From positions 1 through 54,422 of IMG/VR virus record IMGVR_UViG_3300021420_000044: a stretch of DNA of 54,422 bases. The stretch is one strand, 5' to 3'. Both the position numbers and the translations under genes were made by a program. Shown here piece by piece: positions 24,909 through 31,805 of this stretch. The DNA is from a virus. Numbering within the stretch: position 1 is the stretch's first letter; every line of letters begins with the position of its first letter. The notes beneath the pieces are model-generated. The model searched no databases, was not told where the DNA came from, and worked only from the letters and a program-made list of their open reading frames with translations.

Positions 24909-25531
24909 AGTGCCTCACGGTAGAACTTCATGATGCCGCGATTTGGACGCCACGATTCGTCCGAATAGCATTTCAGGCCAGCGTCAATGAGTAAGTGTCC
25001 ACAGCGGTAGCGGTCGGCAGGGGAGTGCCATTCGAGCATGATGGCCTTTACTTTCCGCAGGAAGGAGTAGCCATGCAGGATAAAGTATTCCGAGCCTTCC
25101 GTATCTAGTTTGATGATGTCAGCGTAGGGGAGATTATGGGCAGAGACGCATTCCACGGTGAAGCCTGTTGTTGCCTGCTCGCCTAAATCGTACAGCGAGC
25201 TTTCCCCGGAATTGTTGCGGCCTTTGCGCAGAAACATCTTGCCACTGAGACGGGAGACAGCAACGTTGTGCAGTTCCGCGAATGAGCAGTTGGCTTGGAG
25301 CACGGTGAAGGATTCGGGATTCGGCTCGTAGCAGTCAATCTTCGCTCCCGGCCAGCGTTCTTTGGCCCAGACAGCGAAAGCTCCGTAGTGCGCTCCGAGG
25401 TCGAGGATACGTGGAGATTTGAGCGAATCTAGTTCCTGAATAGGTACGCTGTACTCCCCAGAAAAAACGCGGTCGATATGTAGTTGCATATCAGAGTCAG
25501 GGCAAACAAACTGCTTCTTGGTGGAAATCAT
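24905..25531 (-). CDS. FkbM-family methyltransferase
   Basis: 208 residues. The SAM-binding motif I is ILDLGAHYGAFAVWA (residues 42-56), then CYEPNPESFTVL with the acidic residue that binds the ribose. The signature IIKLDTEGSEYFIL (about 139-152) is the FkbM hallmark. FkbM enzymes O-methylate sugars of polysaccharides or small molecules. Coupled by ATGA overlaps with both neighbours, so it pairs with the glycosyltransferase. Together they probably build or cap a methylated sugar. Confidence 0.85.
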   Translation of the reverse strand: MISTKKQFVCPDSDMQLHIDRVFSGEYSVPIQELDSLKSPRILDLGAHYGAFAVWAKERWPGAKIDCYEPNPESFTVLQANCSFAELHNVAVSRLSGKMFLRKGRNNSGESSLYDLGEQATTGFTVECVSAHNLPYADIIKLDTEGSEYFILHGYSFLRKVKAIMLEWHSPADRYRCGHLLIDAGLKCYSDESWRPNRGIMKFYREAL

Positions 25532-26091
25532 ACTGGCGGCTTCGTTCGTGGATTCATGTCAGAGGTCATTCCAGAATCACTGATGCCTTTGACGCCATGC
25601 GTTTTCTGATTCTCCAGCGCCACGCAGGCAATCTGGCAGAAGTATTCGTTGTTCACGAGCTGCGTTACCGGGTCGCGTTTAGGCCGTATCAGTGCCCACT
25701 GCTTGTTGGCTTTCTTCGCTCCTCCACAAGTCTTGCAACGAGACTGAGAGTCGTCTGCCGTGATGCGCTGATTCAGAGCATAGGAAGCTATCTCGCAGTT
25801 CTTACGCATTCGGGCTAGGAGCTTCAGTCCTTCTTCCACTTCCACGCCGCGAGTGAAGAAGCGTCGTACCTCTTCTTCGGTAGCGTCTTCCGATGACCAG
25901 CGAGCGCGAGCAGCTTCTGAGCGTTGTTCTATAGCGGCAGGAGTGCGAGTGTAGCTCCGCTTCGGCTTGGCTTCCTGCTGCATTGCCAGTTTGGCAGCTT
26001 TATTTGCCGCACGAGTTGCTGCTGCCTTGGCTCTTACAGCAGGGTCGGACATGGGCCATTTCTTTTGTGGAGCTTCAACGGTGTCGGTCAA
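25528..26091 (-). CDS. Basic protein with C-terminal Cys cluster
   Basis: 187 residues from a TTG at 26091, chosen because AGGAGGAGAA stands just before it; the frame is open five codons further. The first third is Ala/Lys-rich helix (AVRAKAAATRAANKAAKLA), and residues about 48-65 have AAARARW-like repeats seen in DNA-binding proteins. Residues 115-160 carry CKTCGG and CQIAC, a probable zinc site. Position before the glycosyl and methyl genes gives no clear role. Confidence 0.55.
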   Translation of the reverse strand: MTDTVEAPQKKWPMSDPAVRAKAAATRAANKAAKLAMQQEAKPKRSYTRTPAAIEQRSEAARARWSSEDATEEEVRRFFTRGVEVEEGLKLLARMRKNCEIASYALNQRITADDSQSRCKTCGGAKKANKQWALIRPKRDPVTQLVNNEYFCQIACVALENQKTHGVKGISDSGMTSDMNPRTKPPV

Positions 26092-26099
26092 TTCTCCTC

Positions 26100-26318
26100 C
26101 TAGCAAGCCAACATTGGAACGCTCTCAGGCGCAACTCTTACAAACTCCCGCAGCGCCTTATCGCACTCAGGGCAGAGTAAGATAATCGTTCCGTCGCGGT
26201 CGGACCATTCTTTCCAAGCGCTCGGCTTCTCGAAATATCCGTTCTCAGTCTTTTTCTTAACCGTCACGAATTTGTCGCATCGGTCACACGTGCACAGAAG
26301 TTGTTCTTGCTGCGGCAT
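26100..26318 (-). CDS. Zinc-ribbon-like protein, 72 residues
   Basis: CTCDRC at residues 9-14 and CPEC at about 49-52 form a four-Cys zinc ribbon. It resembles small host-derived zinc ribbons. AAGGA about nine bases before the ATG. Confidence 0.6.
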   Translation of the reverse strand: MPQQEQLLCTCDRCDKFVTVKKKTENGYFEKPSAWKEWSDRDGTIILLCPECDKALREFVRVAPESVPMLAC

Positions 26319-26323
26319 GATAA

Positions 26324-26722
26324 TTATTCCTTCTCCAGCGCCTCTGCATACGCCAGCAGTTCATCTTCGCTGAATCCAAACAGCGGTGGCCCGTCATGGT
26401 CTACGCCTTCGCCTTCCGGCAGGCAGGCTTTCAAGTCTTGCTCTACAGCCTCTACATCATGCTCCAATTCTCGCAGCAAACGCTCAGGAACGTCGATTCT
26501 AGGGAAAGCGGAGGTCGAGAGCCATCGTCCATCTTCGGTGAGCGTACAGTCAACGGAAGCGGCTCTGGCATCGGTCTGGTAGCGATACGTGAGCGGGCCA
26601 ACGGTGATTTCCTGAGTCTGGAGTTCGCGGACGATGCGCTCCTGATTGGCAGCGCGGAACTCGGAGCGCAGTTCGTGGAAGCTACGTTCTTCGTCAGGAT
26701 GCGGGATACGGATTGTGTTCAT
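26324..26722 (-). CDS. Hypothetical protein, 132 residues
   Basis: Acidic protein (many Glu in the last 40 residues, EALEKE at the end) with a central beta segment (VGPLTYRYQTDARA). Start overlaps the stop of the 68-residue gene by four bases. No recognised motif. Confidence 0.55.
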   Translation of the reverse strand: MNTIRIPHPDEERSFHELRSEFRAANQERIVRELQTQEITVGPLTYRYQTDARAASVDCTLTEDGRWLSTSAFPRIDVPERLLRELEHDVEAVEQDLKACLPEGEGVDHDGPPLFGFSEDELLAYAEALEKE

Positions 26723-26925
26723 CTAGCCGTCCTCAGTCGCCAATTTAGTAGCGTTACCCATATTTCGGGAGTTGGAAGAGCCGGAGAATCGTCTACTCTA
26801 ATCCGTGCTTGGCTGTATTCCATAAGATGTGCGTCGAGTTCTAGCACCGTTCCCAAGATTATGTATTTGGAATACGTGCGGTCTATCACCTCGATTTGGT
26901 CGCCTATTTTCGGGTCGTCGGTCAT
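26719..26925 (-). CDS. Small SH3-like protein, start inferred
   Basis: 68 residues from the ATG at 26925 (MTDDPKIGDQIEVID). The frame is open upstream to 27027, but the extra residues are basic and unlike a start. KIGDQIEVIDRTY looks like the first strands of a small beta-barrel. No strong ribosome site. Function unknown. Confidence 0.45.
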   Translation of the reverse strand: MTDDPKIGDQIEVIDRTYSKYIILGTVLELDAHLMEYSQARIRVDDSPALPTPEIWVTLLNWRLRTAR

Positions 26926-27030
26926 CGTAATTTTGGGGCCAGTTCGGTTGCGGTGCCGTCTACACGCCATGACGCGTCTAGGAAGATTGCTACTCCGGCC
27001 CCATAAAGTAGGTCTTCCCGCAACCAACTA

Positions 27031-27228
27031 TCACTCAAGCTCAACTAGTTTACGCAGTTGTTGCAGTTCGTAATCTTTCGGCTTTTCTTCCTCAGCCATC
27101 TTCCAGCACCCAGGAAATTCCTTCGTTTTCCTCTTCTGGCAAACACCGCACTCCAACATAAATACGGTGTACGACAGAAATGCGTCAGCGCCGATATACT
27201 TCCACTTGTGCCGATGCCAGCCGAACAT
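27031..27228 (-). CDS. Zinc-binding-like protein, 65 residues
   Basis: From the ATG at 27228 (MFGWHRHKWKYIGADA), preceded by GAGGTGGG. Contains CGVC and a later Cys near residue 41 plus several His, so a zinc site is possible; the C-terminus is a Lys/Glu-rich helix. Similar short proteins sit on either side. Confidence 0.5.
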   Translation of the reverse strand: MFGWHRHKWKYIGADAFLSYTVFMLECGVCQKRKTKEFPGCWKMAEEEKPKDYELQQLRKLVELE

Positions 27229-27239
27229 CTCAGCCCACC

Positions 27240-27506
27240 TCACGCATGATGATACGTCACTTTTTTGGCCACGTACCGATACCGCTGCTGCGCATGTTCT
27301 AGGTTTCGTTGCTCGTTCAGCCAGCGTGCTTGGTCCCATCCTTTTGGCCGTGTGATGACTTGCAACGCACACATTCCCTCTGAGGCACAAATTTCGCATA
27401 CGAACGCGATTCTGTACTGGTCCTGATGGCTTACTTTCACTGCGCGGTCGCGGGGAACGCCGAATGGATGTTCAGGATTACGGCATGGTGGAGGCTTTAG
27501 CGCCAT
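27240..27506 (-). CDS. Zinc-binding-like protein, 88 residues
   Basis: The N-terminus carries PPCRNPEH and a later CEIC with another Cys in MCALQ, which suggests one metal site. The C-terminal half is helical (RWLNEQRNLEHAQQRYRY). Its ATG overlaps the stop of the next upstream gene by one base. Confidence 0.5.
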   Translation of the reverse strand: MALKPPPCRNPEHPFGVPRDRAVKVSHQDQYRIAFVCEICASEGMCALQVITRPKGWDQARWLNEQRNLEHAQQRYRYVAKKVTYHHA

Positions 27507-27685
27507 CAGCGGACACTCCGGCGCAACTCTTCTATATCCCCAGTGCGAAGATCAACCTCGTATATGCTGCGACGGTAAGCGCACTCCGCAAACATACACG
27601 TTACCTCTCGTGCATGACCGGCCTGAGTAAATACTTTCATTGGCTTTCCGCAACCTGGGCATATAACTTGAATGTGAACTTTCAT
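27506..27685 (-). CDS. Zinc-ribbon protein, 59 residues
   Basis: From the ATG at 27685 (MKVHIQVICPGCGKP); this start overlaps the stop of the DnaJ-like zinc protein by four bases. CPGC and a C-x5-C pair in TCMFAECAY complete a zinc ribbon. Could bind RNA or DNA. Confidence 0.55.
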   Translation of the reverse strand: MKVHIQVICPGCGKPMKVFTQAGHAREVTCMFAECAYRRSIYEVDLRTGDIEELRRSVR

Positions 27686-28197
27686 CTTCCCCTCCGATGC
27701 CCAAATCTGCGAATCACTTTCGCTCCCTGACAAAGTGGACACGTACCCTGCGCTGCTTGCCCACCTTCCATGAGAACGCCAACTACTCCTGCGCCTCCAC
27801 ACCGCCCGCATGTGTCGGTCATGCCGGCCTCTGGCGTAACTGATTTCCGCCGCCTCACAACTTTCCCCTGCGGCGTCTCAGCTACCACCTTTAACTTCGG
27901 CTGCTCCGCACGCTCTGCCTGCTCTGCCAAGTCAATGGCATCCTGCATCGGGTCTGAGGATTCCGTTACCGGCTCCCGAATCTCTTCCTCTACCTGCTGC
28001 TGATTCCCGTTCTCCGAGAACGAAAATACTTTCATATCTGATGGCGTGATTACCAGAAGCGTCTGCAAATCAGGAATGAATTTGGCAATGTTGGCGGCAA
28101 GAAAATTATCAGCGAGGTCGAACAGACGGAGAGCGTAGGAACCTGGAGAAGTCCTATGCAACGTCAGGATCGGTGGAATTTGCGGCGAGCTAGGCAT
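27682..28197 (-). CDS. Protein with DnaJ-like CxxCxGxG cluster
   Basis: 171 residues from the ATG at 28197, which has GGAGTGCA before it; an upstream TTG also exists. The C-terminal 40 residues carry CGRCGGAG and CPLCQGAK, two repeats of the DnaJ zinc-finger type, which bind unfolded or partner proteins. The N-terminal 60 residues look like a small alpha/beta fold. The centre is acidic and probably disordered. Not a co-chaperone as such (no J domain). Confidence 0.6.
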   Translation of the reverse strand: MPSSPQIPPILTLHRTSPGSYALRLFDLADNFLAANIAKFIPDLQTLLVITPSDMKVFSFSENGNQQQVEEEIREPVTESSDPMQDAIDLAEQAERAEQPKLKVVAETPQGKVVRRRKSVTPEAGMTDTCGRCGGAGVVGVLMEGGQAAQGTCPLCQGAKVIRRFGHRRGR

Positions 28198-28216
28198 TGC
28201 ACTCCAGTGATACGAT
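28197..28216 (+). promoter_or_regulatory. Promoter-like element of the 28224 gene
   Basis: TTGC at 28197-28200, ten bases, then TACGAT at 28211-28216, seven bases before the ATG. A near copy stands before the rightward gene at 29767 (TTGC, ten bases with CCTGTG, TACCAT). The element lies over the start of the leftward DnaJ-like gene. Confidence 0.3.
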
Positions 28217-28223
28217 TCTATCC

Positions 28224-28394
28224 ATGTCTCCAATCCAGTGGCGTAAACCTACAGCTAAAGAACTGCTCCGCCTAAAAGCTATCGCACAACAGGGCGGACG
28301 ACAGAAGTCAGAAGCCAAGCGTGAGGCGTTGCGGGAGAACCTAAAGATTGCACGCGCTGCACGATGGCCTGGACGAACACCGAAAACATGGTAG
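28224..28394 (+). CDS. Rightward basic small protein, 56 residues
   Basis: Starts MSPIQWRKPTAKELLRLKAI, and its second half (KIARAARWPGRTPKTW) resembles Lys/Arg-rich repeats of bacterial DNA-associated or plasmid-borne small proteins. It is the only rightward gene inside this leftward block, ending one base before the stop of the RodZ-like gene. It has no Shine-Dalgarno sequence, and a TACGAT box seven bases before the ATG suggests a leaderless message. Possible moron gene. Confidence 0.5.
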   Translation: MSPIQWRKPTAKELLRLKAIAQQGGRQKSEAKREALRENLKIARAARWPGRTPKTW

Positions 28395-29096
28395 TCACTT
28401 CGTCTCCGCAATGAGGTTGACAAGTTCGACTTTTTCAGAATTCTTAGCTTCGTTTACTGGATACACAACCTTGTCATCAATTCGGTACGTCACCTTGCCA
28501 GGACACCCTGAGCGTACCTGAGCCGATTCGGTAGCATCGAAGGCTACCCTACCAGACTTTACTCCCTCCACAATCTGAGCACCGTCCGCCGTGATTTCAG
28601 TCCAACACCTTCCCTCAAAATCAATCTGGATAATATGGTCCACCGGAGGCTCAGGCACGACAGCAGGAACTGCTGGCTTGGGAGAAAGTTCGACCTCGTT
28701 TTGCAGAGAATGCAGCGCGGCCCAGAGCATGTTCACCCGCTGCGTATCGAGTTCCTTCACCCCGCCAATCTGAAGCGTGAACAGCACTCCGAAAGCCGCC
28801 ACGAGAAGAAGAGTCCCAATCAACGGCAAACGCGACGGCTTAGTAACCTCTGCCGGAACGTACATCCTAACTGCTGACCTAACTTCCTCTTGCATCTTCG
28901 GATGCTGCTCCGCAAAGCACGTCATGACTACTTCCCTGACCGCTAACCGCTCTGCCACCGTCAGAGTCGGAGCCTCTGGCTGCTCCTTTAACCACGCCTT
29001 CAGTATCTCCCGAACTTCATCCGAGAACACGGGGTTCTGAATCACGTCCTCGACCGTAAGTGGTTTAACCTTCGTCTTCGTCGTAGAAGTAGCCAT
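28395..29096 (-). CDS. Membrane protein with RodZ-like C-terminal domain
   Basis: 233 residues from the ATG at 29096, with AGGAG before it (an earlier ATG nine codons up is in frame). Residues about 90-111 form one membrane helix (LPLIGTLLLVAAFGVLF). The C-terminal part has GRCWTEITADGAQIVEGV and later a Gly/Pro-rich segment, like the periplasmic RodZ/DUF4115 domain. The N-terminal 88 residues are cytoplasmic and helical. It could interfere with the host elongasome; that is inference. Confidence 0.55.
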   Translation of the reverse strand: MATSTTKTKVKPLTVEDVIQNPVFSDEVREILKAWLKEQPEAPTLTVAERLAVREVVMTCFAEQHPKMQEEVRSAVRMYVPAEVTKPSRLPLIGTLLLVAAFGVLFTLQIGGVKELDTQRVNMLWAALHSLQNEVELSPKPAVPAVVPEPPVDHIIQIDFEGRCWTEITADGAQIVEGVKSGRVAFDATESAQVRSGCPGKVTYRIDDKVVYPVNEAKNSEKVELVNLIAETK

Positions 29097-29493
29097 AACT
29101 AGCTCCTGCGTGAGGTGCGGCAAAGAACGCTGGCTGCCGCTTATCTTCTTTCCTCCTGGGATTCAAATCATAATTTTTTAGAGGATGACCGAGCGATGAT
29201 AAAAATTCGACCCACCATCTTTCCCGTTTTAGAATCTCCGACTTTGGAGCCAATTCCAACAACAAACACCTTGCATAGTCCCCATACTTCGCCCGTTTTT
29301 CAACCCGCTGCAACCAGCGAAGTAATTTGGGATTCGAGACTTTTGCGAACCCTCTCCCACCAGTACGATGGTTGCAAGCTCTCATCAGCGGATCGACCGT
29401 CTGCCCAATGTAATGAATCCGGCACCCGCCTTCTCCAGTGTCGATTAAGCCGTAAATCCACTTGTATCCAGGAGGAGCCTTCTGCGTGCTCAT
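29065..29493 (-). CDS. GIY-YIG endonuclease
   Basis: 142 residues. The N-terminus has the motif pair IYGLI (13-17) and HYIGQT (27-32), with Arg38 and His42 downstream and an acidic residue in the LKRERWWVEF helix (near 90), matching the GIY-YIG catalytic domain. No extra DNA-binding domain is seen, so it is a minimal nuclease or a homing enzyme with a short tail. It ends about 30 bases into the RodZ-like gene. Confidence 0.8.
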   Translation of the reverse strand: MSTQKAPPGYKWIYGLIDTGEGGCRIHYIGQTVDPLMRACNHRTGGRGFAKVSNPKLLRWLQRVEKRAKYGDYARCLLLELAPKSEILKRERWWVEFLSSLGHPLKNYDLNPRRKEDKRQPAFFAAPHAGASYGYFYDEDEG

Positions 29494-29681
29494 GATTGCT
29501 CGTACCCATCTTTCACGTATTCCCGTTCGCGCAAGCCACGCTTCTCCAACTCCGACTCAACCCGTACAACTTTCCCCTTCGGCTTGTCCCACATCGGACT
29601 CTTGCACCCAGGACAGTTTCTCGGCCTCCCAACTATTCGTGGCTCCCAACAGTACCCGCATCTCACACAAGTCAATTCCAT
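29490..29681 (-). CDS. Zinc-ribbon protein, 63 residues
   Basis: From the ATG at 29681 (MELTCVRCGYCWEPR). CVRC, CPGC complete a zinc ribbon, followed by a basic C-terminus. The frame is open upstream to a TTG at 29747; the ATG is preferred. ATGA overlap with the GIY-YIG start. Confidence 0.55.
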   Translation of the reverse strand: MELTCVRCGYCWEPRIVGRPRNCPGCKSPMWDKPKGKVVRVESELEKRGLREREYVKDGYEQS

Positions 29682-29740
29682 ACGGTCATCATCATTAGCA
29701 CCACCACGAAGCCCTGTAAAGAAATAATAATGATGACCTG

Positions 29741-29760
29741 TTGCCAACCTGTGCTACCAT
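29741..29760 (+). promoter_or_regulatory. Promoter-like element of the 29767 gene
   Basis: TTGC at 29741-29744, ten bases, TACCAT at 29755-29760, then six bases to the ATG. It matches the element before the 28224 gene, including CC(A/T)GTG in the spacer. Confidence 0.3.
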
Positions 29761-29766
29761 TTCCCC

Positions 29767-29973
29767 ATGTTGCGCTGGATTACTCCCACCGAGCACTACC
29801 GTTCACTTCGGCAAGACTCGAATATCATGATGGTTCGCAGGCGTGCCATCTGGGCCAACCAAGACCCTGACCTCGCAGAAAAAAATTACCTTGCCAAAAT
29901 TGCAGAAAATTCCCGGCCCACAAAATCTCACTTCGAGACGAGATGTCAGCATGAGACGCTCGAAAGTGCTTGA
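29767..29973 (+). CDS. Rightward small protein, 68 residues
   Basis: Starts MLRWITPTEHYRSLRQ. It is Arg/Asn/Glu-rich and plausibly helical. No Shine-Dalgarno sequence. A TACCAT box six bases before the ATG, within a 20-base element that is similar to that before the 28224 gene, supports expression as a leaderless message. Not recognised. Confidence 0.4.
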   Translation: MLRWITPTEHYRSLRQDSNIMMVRRRAIWANQDPDLAEKNYLAKIAENSRPTKSHFETRCQHETLESA

Positions 29974-30000
29974 CAAATAACAATCGCTTGTGCATATGAT
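29970..30000 (+). promoter_or_regulatory. Rightward promoter
   Basis: TTGACA at 29970-29975 and TATGAT at 29995-30000, spacing 19. Next possible product is a short RNA or the 30883 operon; no convincing rightward gene lies directly downstream. Confidence 0.45.
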
Positions 30001-30310
30001 AACCTGTCCATTTAGGCAGGCACCCAAGACGCACCAACAGCCGTTACCCTCCCCTGCCGAGTTCAATTAGTTCCCACTGTGGTAAGTGTCTTTTTCCTGG
30101 CTAGCCACGTCACAGTTCTCCCTACCATAGCACAATGATGATGTAGCTTACACAGATTCTGGAAATATTATGAATGTGGTCATGCCCACCTCACTCCCCG
30201 TAGCCGCTGCTGAAGGCGGGTGCACGACTCGAGAGCAGAGCGAAGCCTCCGAGGAGGTACGGAGATGAATGCCGGCGTTTGTGGAGCTGTACGGGCCAAT
30301 TGGCAGCGGA
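30001..30310. other. Gene-poor interval
   Basis: No convincing gene on either strand. Downstream of the TATGAT box lie GGCAGG (30015-30020) and CCTGCC (30053-30058), then CACT/AGTG followed by TCTTTTT (30075-30095). These could form a short structured RNA. At 30265 a 22-codon frame begins after GAGGAGG and ends at 30333; its meaning is doubtful. Confidence 0.3.
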
Positions 30311-30538
30311 TTAGCTGCGAATCTTCGGCTTAGTTCGCAGCGGAGGGATAACGCGGAAGCCGTGACGGACTTGCTCGAGGATGCGCATGGCCTGTAGCGT
30401 ACGGCCTTTCCAGGACGCAGACTGTTGACCTGACACCGGCTTACCTCTAGGCGTCTGTAGCCATGAAAGGGCCTGTCTAGCGACCTTACGACGCTGGTCT
30501 CTGAGTTGCCGTGATGGCATGGAGATAATTGACGCCAT
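30311..30538 (-). CDS. Leftward basic protein, 75 residues
   Basis: Starts MASIISMPSRQLRDQRRKVA and ends RTKPKIRS. It is strongly basic and helical, so possibly DNA binding. A CATAAT box lies five bases before the ATG with TTGCAA 18 bases upstream, and there is no ribosome site; a leaderless message is likely. It ends before the gene-poor interval. Not recognised. Confidence 0.45.
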   Translation of the reverse strand: MASIISMPSRQLRDQRRKVARQALSWLQTPRGKPVSGQQSASWKGRTLQAMRILEQVRHGFRVIPPLRTKPKIRS

Positions 30539-30543
30539 GTCGG

Positions 30544-30573
30544 ATTATGGCGCAATGCGCCTCAGTCTTGCAA
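30544..30573 (-). promoter_or_regulatory. Leftward promoter of the 30538 gene
   Basis: On the minus strand TTGCAA (30573-30568), 18 bases, CATAAT (30549-30544), then CCGAC and the ATG. Start of transcription would fall at the start codon. Confidence 0.45.
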
Positions 30574-30741
30574 GGGTTGTGGAAAAGTAGGGGAAGCGAG
30601 TTTAGCTTGCTTACGCTGGCGATCAGCAGTGAGGCAGGTTTGGCAGCGCCGTTTGGAGCGTTTTGCTAGCTTGCGAAGTCCGCAAACGGCACAGAGGCCA
30701 CGCTTTAGCTGCTGTTTCTGCCAGGTTGCTTGGCGCGTCAT
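30562..30741 (-). CDS. Zinc-finger basic protein, 59 residues
   Basis: Starts MTRQATWQKQQLKRGLCAVC. CAVC and CQTC are 15 residues apart with many Lys and Arg between and after them (KLAKRSKRR), typical of a nucleic-acid-binding zinc ribbon. AAGG lies seven bases before the ATG. It is the first gene of the long leftward block and stands opposite the rightward operon; a transcription regulator is possible. Confidence 0.65.
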   Translation of the reverse strand: MTRQATWQKQQLKRGLCAVCGLRKLAKRSKRRCQTCLTADRQRKQAKLASPTFPQPLQD

Positions 30742-30770
30742 GTGCTTACCTTAGTGGAGTGTCAAACGAA

Positions 30771-30837
30771 AGTCAAGCGAGAATAATTGCAGCGTCATAC
30801 GAATTCGCTTGACACATTTATCTATTAGTGCAAGAAT
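30771..30837. promoter_or_regulatory. Divergent promoter pair with 9-base inverted repeat
   Basis: GTCAAGCGA (30772-30780) is an exact inverted copy of TCGCTTGAC (30805-30813), 24 bases apart. Each half forms the -35 of a divergent promoter: TTGACA (30809-30814) with AAGAAT (30832-30837) 17 bases on, rightward; and TTGACT leftward with a poor -10. Two more TCAA-like sites lie near by. The symmetry suggests one regulator controls both operons. Confidence 0.45.
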
Positions 30838-30882
30838 CCATGCATATCAAAGCTGCTAACCGAGCAGACAGGAGAGAATGAG

Positions 30883-31218
30883 ATGGAAAAAGCGATCGCG
30901 AGTTATGTTGAGCAAGATTGCACGTTTGAGCACGCCGGAAGGAAGTTTGAAGCGGGCGGAGCGGTAGTCACAGACAAGTTCATCACAGCTTATCTAAAAG
31001 CCATGTGTTCATGGTCGAGTCACGAACACAGCGGCATTCTCACAGACTGGCATGGCAAGCAGATTGGCACGTATCGTGTGCTGTCGAGCTGGCCTATTCA
31101 CTCGTTCATTACAGACCGCATGTATTCAGTGGAGTGCTTTGTCAATGGAGTGCGGTATGTGGGGCGGTCCGCCGGCGCTGGAATGGCAATCAACGCCAAA
31201 CGGAGTCCGAAGCAGTAG
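30883..31218 (+). CDS. First gene of rightward operon, unknown
   Basis: 111 residues. AGGAGAGAATGAG precedes the ATG. It is an alpha/beta protein with no signal, membrane helix or metal cluster; notable segments are GTYRVLSSWPIHSF and VECFVNGVRYVG. It stands alone before a hairpin, so it may be expressed more than the following genes. Early-gene position opposite the zinc-finger gene suggests host takeover, without direct evidence. Confidence 0.6.
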   Translation: MEKAIASYVEQDCTFEHAGRKFEAGGAVVTDKFITAYLKAMCSWSSHEHSGILTDWHGKQIGTYRVLSSWPIHSFITDRMYSVECFVNGVRYVGRSAGAGMAINAKRSPKQ

Positions 31219-31222
31219 TTTT

Positions 31223-31242
31223 AGCCCTCCCCTAATAGGGCT
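31223..31242 (+). terminator. Hairpin after the first rightward gene
   Basis: AGCCCT and AGGGCT with an eight-base loop, then GTTT. Could be a partial terminator or attenuator between genes. The T-run is short. Confidence 0.35.
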
Positions 31243-31287
31243 GTTTAGCAGTCAACTCGTACCAACCAACACGAGAGGAGCATGTAT

Positions 31288-31701
31288 ATGGAAACAGAAC
31301 AGTTAGCCGACTTTGTAAAGCGTAATCGCATTCACTTTTCAGCAGAACTCACCGACACTAACCCGAACATGGCATCGGACGATCAATGGATGCGAGCTGC
31401 AAACCATTGGAAAGTGACGTTTCGTTGCGAAGGCCGACAGTTGACAACGTACTTCTCGCAGGGTTCAGGAATCAGCCGCGATCCATCAGCAGAGGACGTG
31501 CTAGATTGCCTTGGCTCCGATGCGAGCGGAATTGAGAACGTGAACAGTTTCGAGCAATGGGCCTGCGAGTACGGGTATGACACAGACTCACGGAAGGCTG
31601 AAAAGACTTTCAAAGCCTGCGAGCGTGCAGCGGCAAAACTTGAGCAGTTTTTGGGCGCTGATGAGTACCAGCATTTACTGTGGCATACGGAGCGCCTGTA
31701 A
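31288..31701 (+). CDS. Conserved-looking phage protein, 137 residues
   Basis: Start at the ATG at 31288 because GAGAGGAG lies at proper distance; an ATG two codons earlier is too close. It has a beta-rich N-terminal half (HWKVTFRCEGRQLTTYF) and a helical second half ending in EQFLGADEYQ. The LDCLGSDASG turn and FEQWACEYGYD are memorable features of small proteins I associate with phages and plasmids, without a proven role. Cytoplasmic. Confidence 0.6.
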   Translation: METEQLADFVKRNRIHFSAELTDTNPNMASDDQWMRAANHWKVTFRCEGRQLTTYFSQGSGISRDPSAEDVLDCLGSDASGIENVNSFEQWACEYGYDTDSRKAEKTFKACERAAAKLEQFLGADEYQHLLWHTERL

Positions 31702-31758
31702 TCTCTTGCTGTGCCCTTCTCCGGGCCTGCAATTGCCCTACGGCTGGTCGCCGTTCAC

Positions 31759-31781
31759 ACCGGGTGGGAAAGCCCGGTTTC
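31759..31781 (+). terminator. Hairpin in the 31702-31805 gap
   Basis: ACCGGG and CCCGGT with an eight-base loop followed by TTC. It is the second such hairpin in this operon, which suggests attenuation between genes. The T-run is short. Confidence 0.3.
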
Positions 31782-31805
31782 AAATCTATGGTATTGGAGC
31801 GAGTT

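Noticed and set aside
29803-30066. An 87-codon leftward frame opposite the 29767 gene
   Set aside because: No ribosome site, odd cysteine-rich composition, and it lies over the promoter at 29970.
30265-30333. A 22-codon rightward frame with a strong GAGGAGG site
   Set aside because: Short, no context, inside the opposite strand basic gene's end; might be chance.
30148-30555. A 135-codon leftward frame in the gene-poor region
   Set aside because: Composition is not protein-like, and it overlaps the more plausible 75-residue basic gene.
31702-31805. tRNA-like sequence (GGTTTCAAATC) in a gap
   Set aside because: No acceptor or D-arm pairing could be found; only one hairpin.
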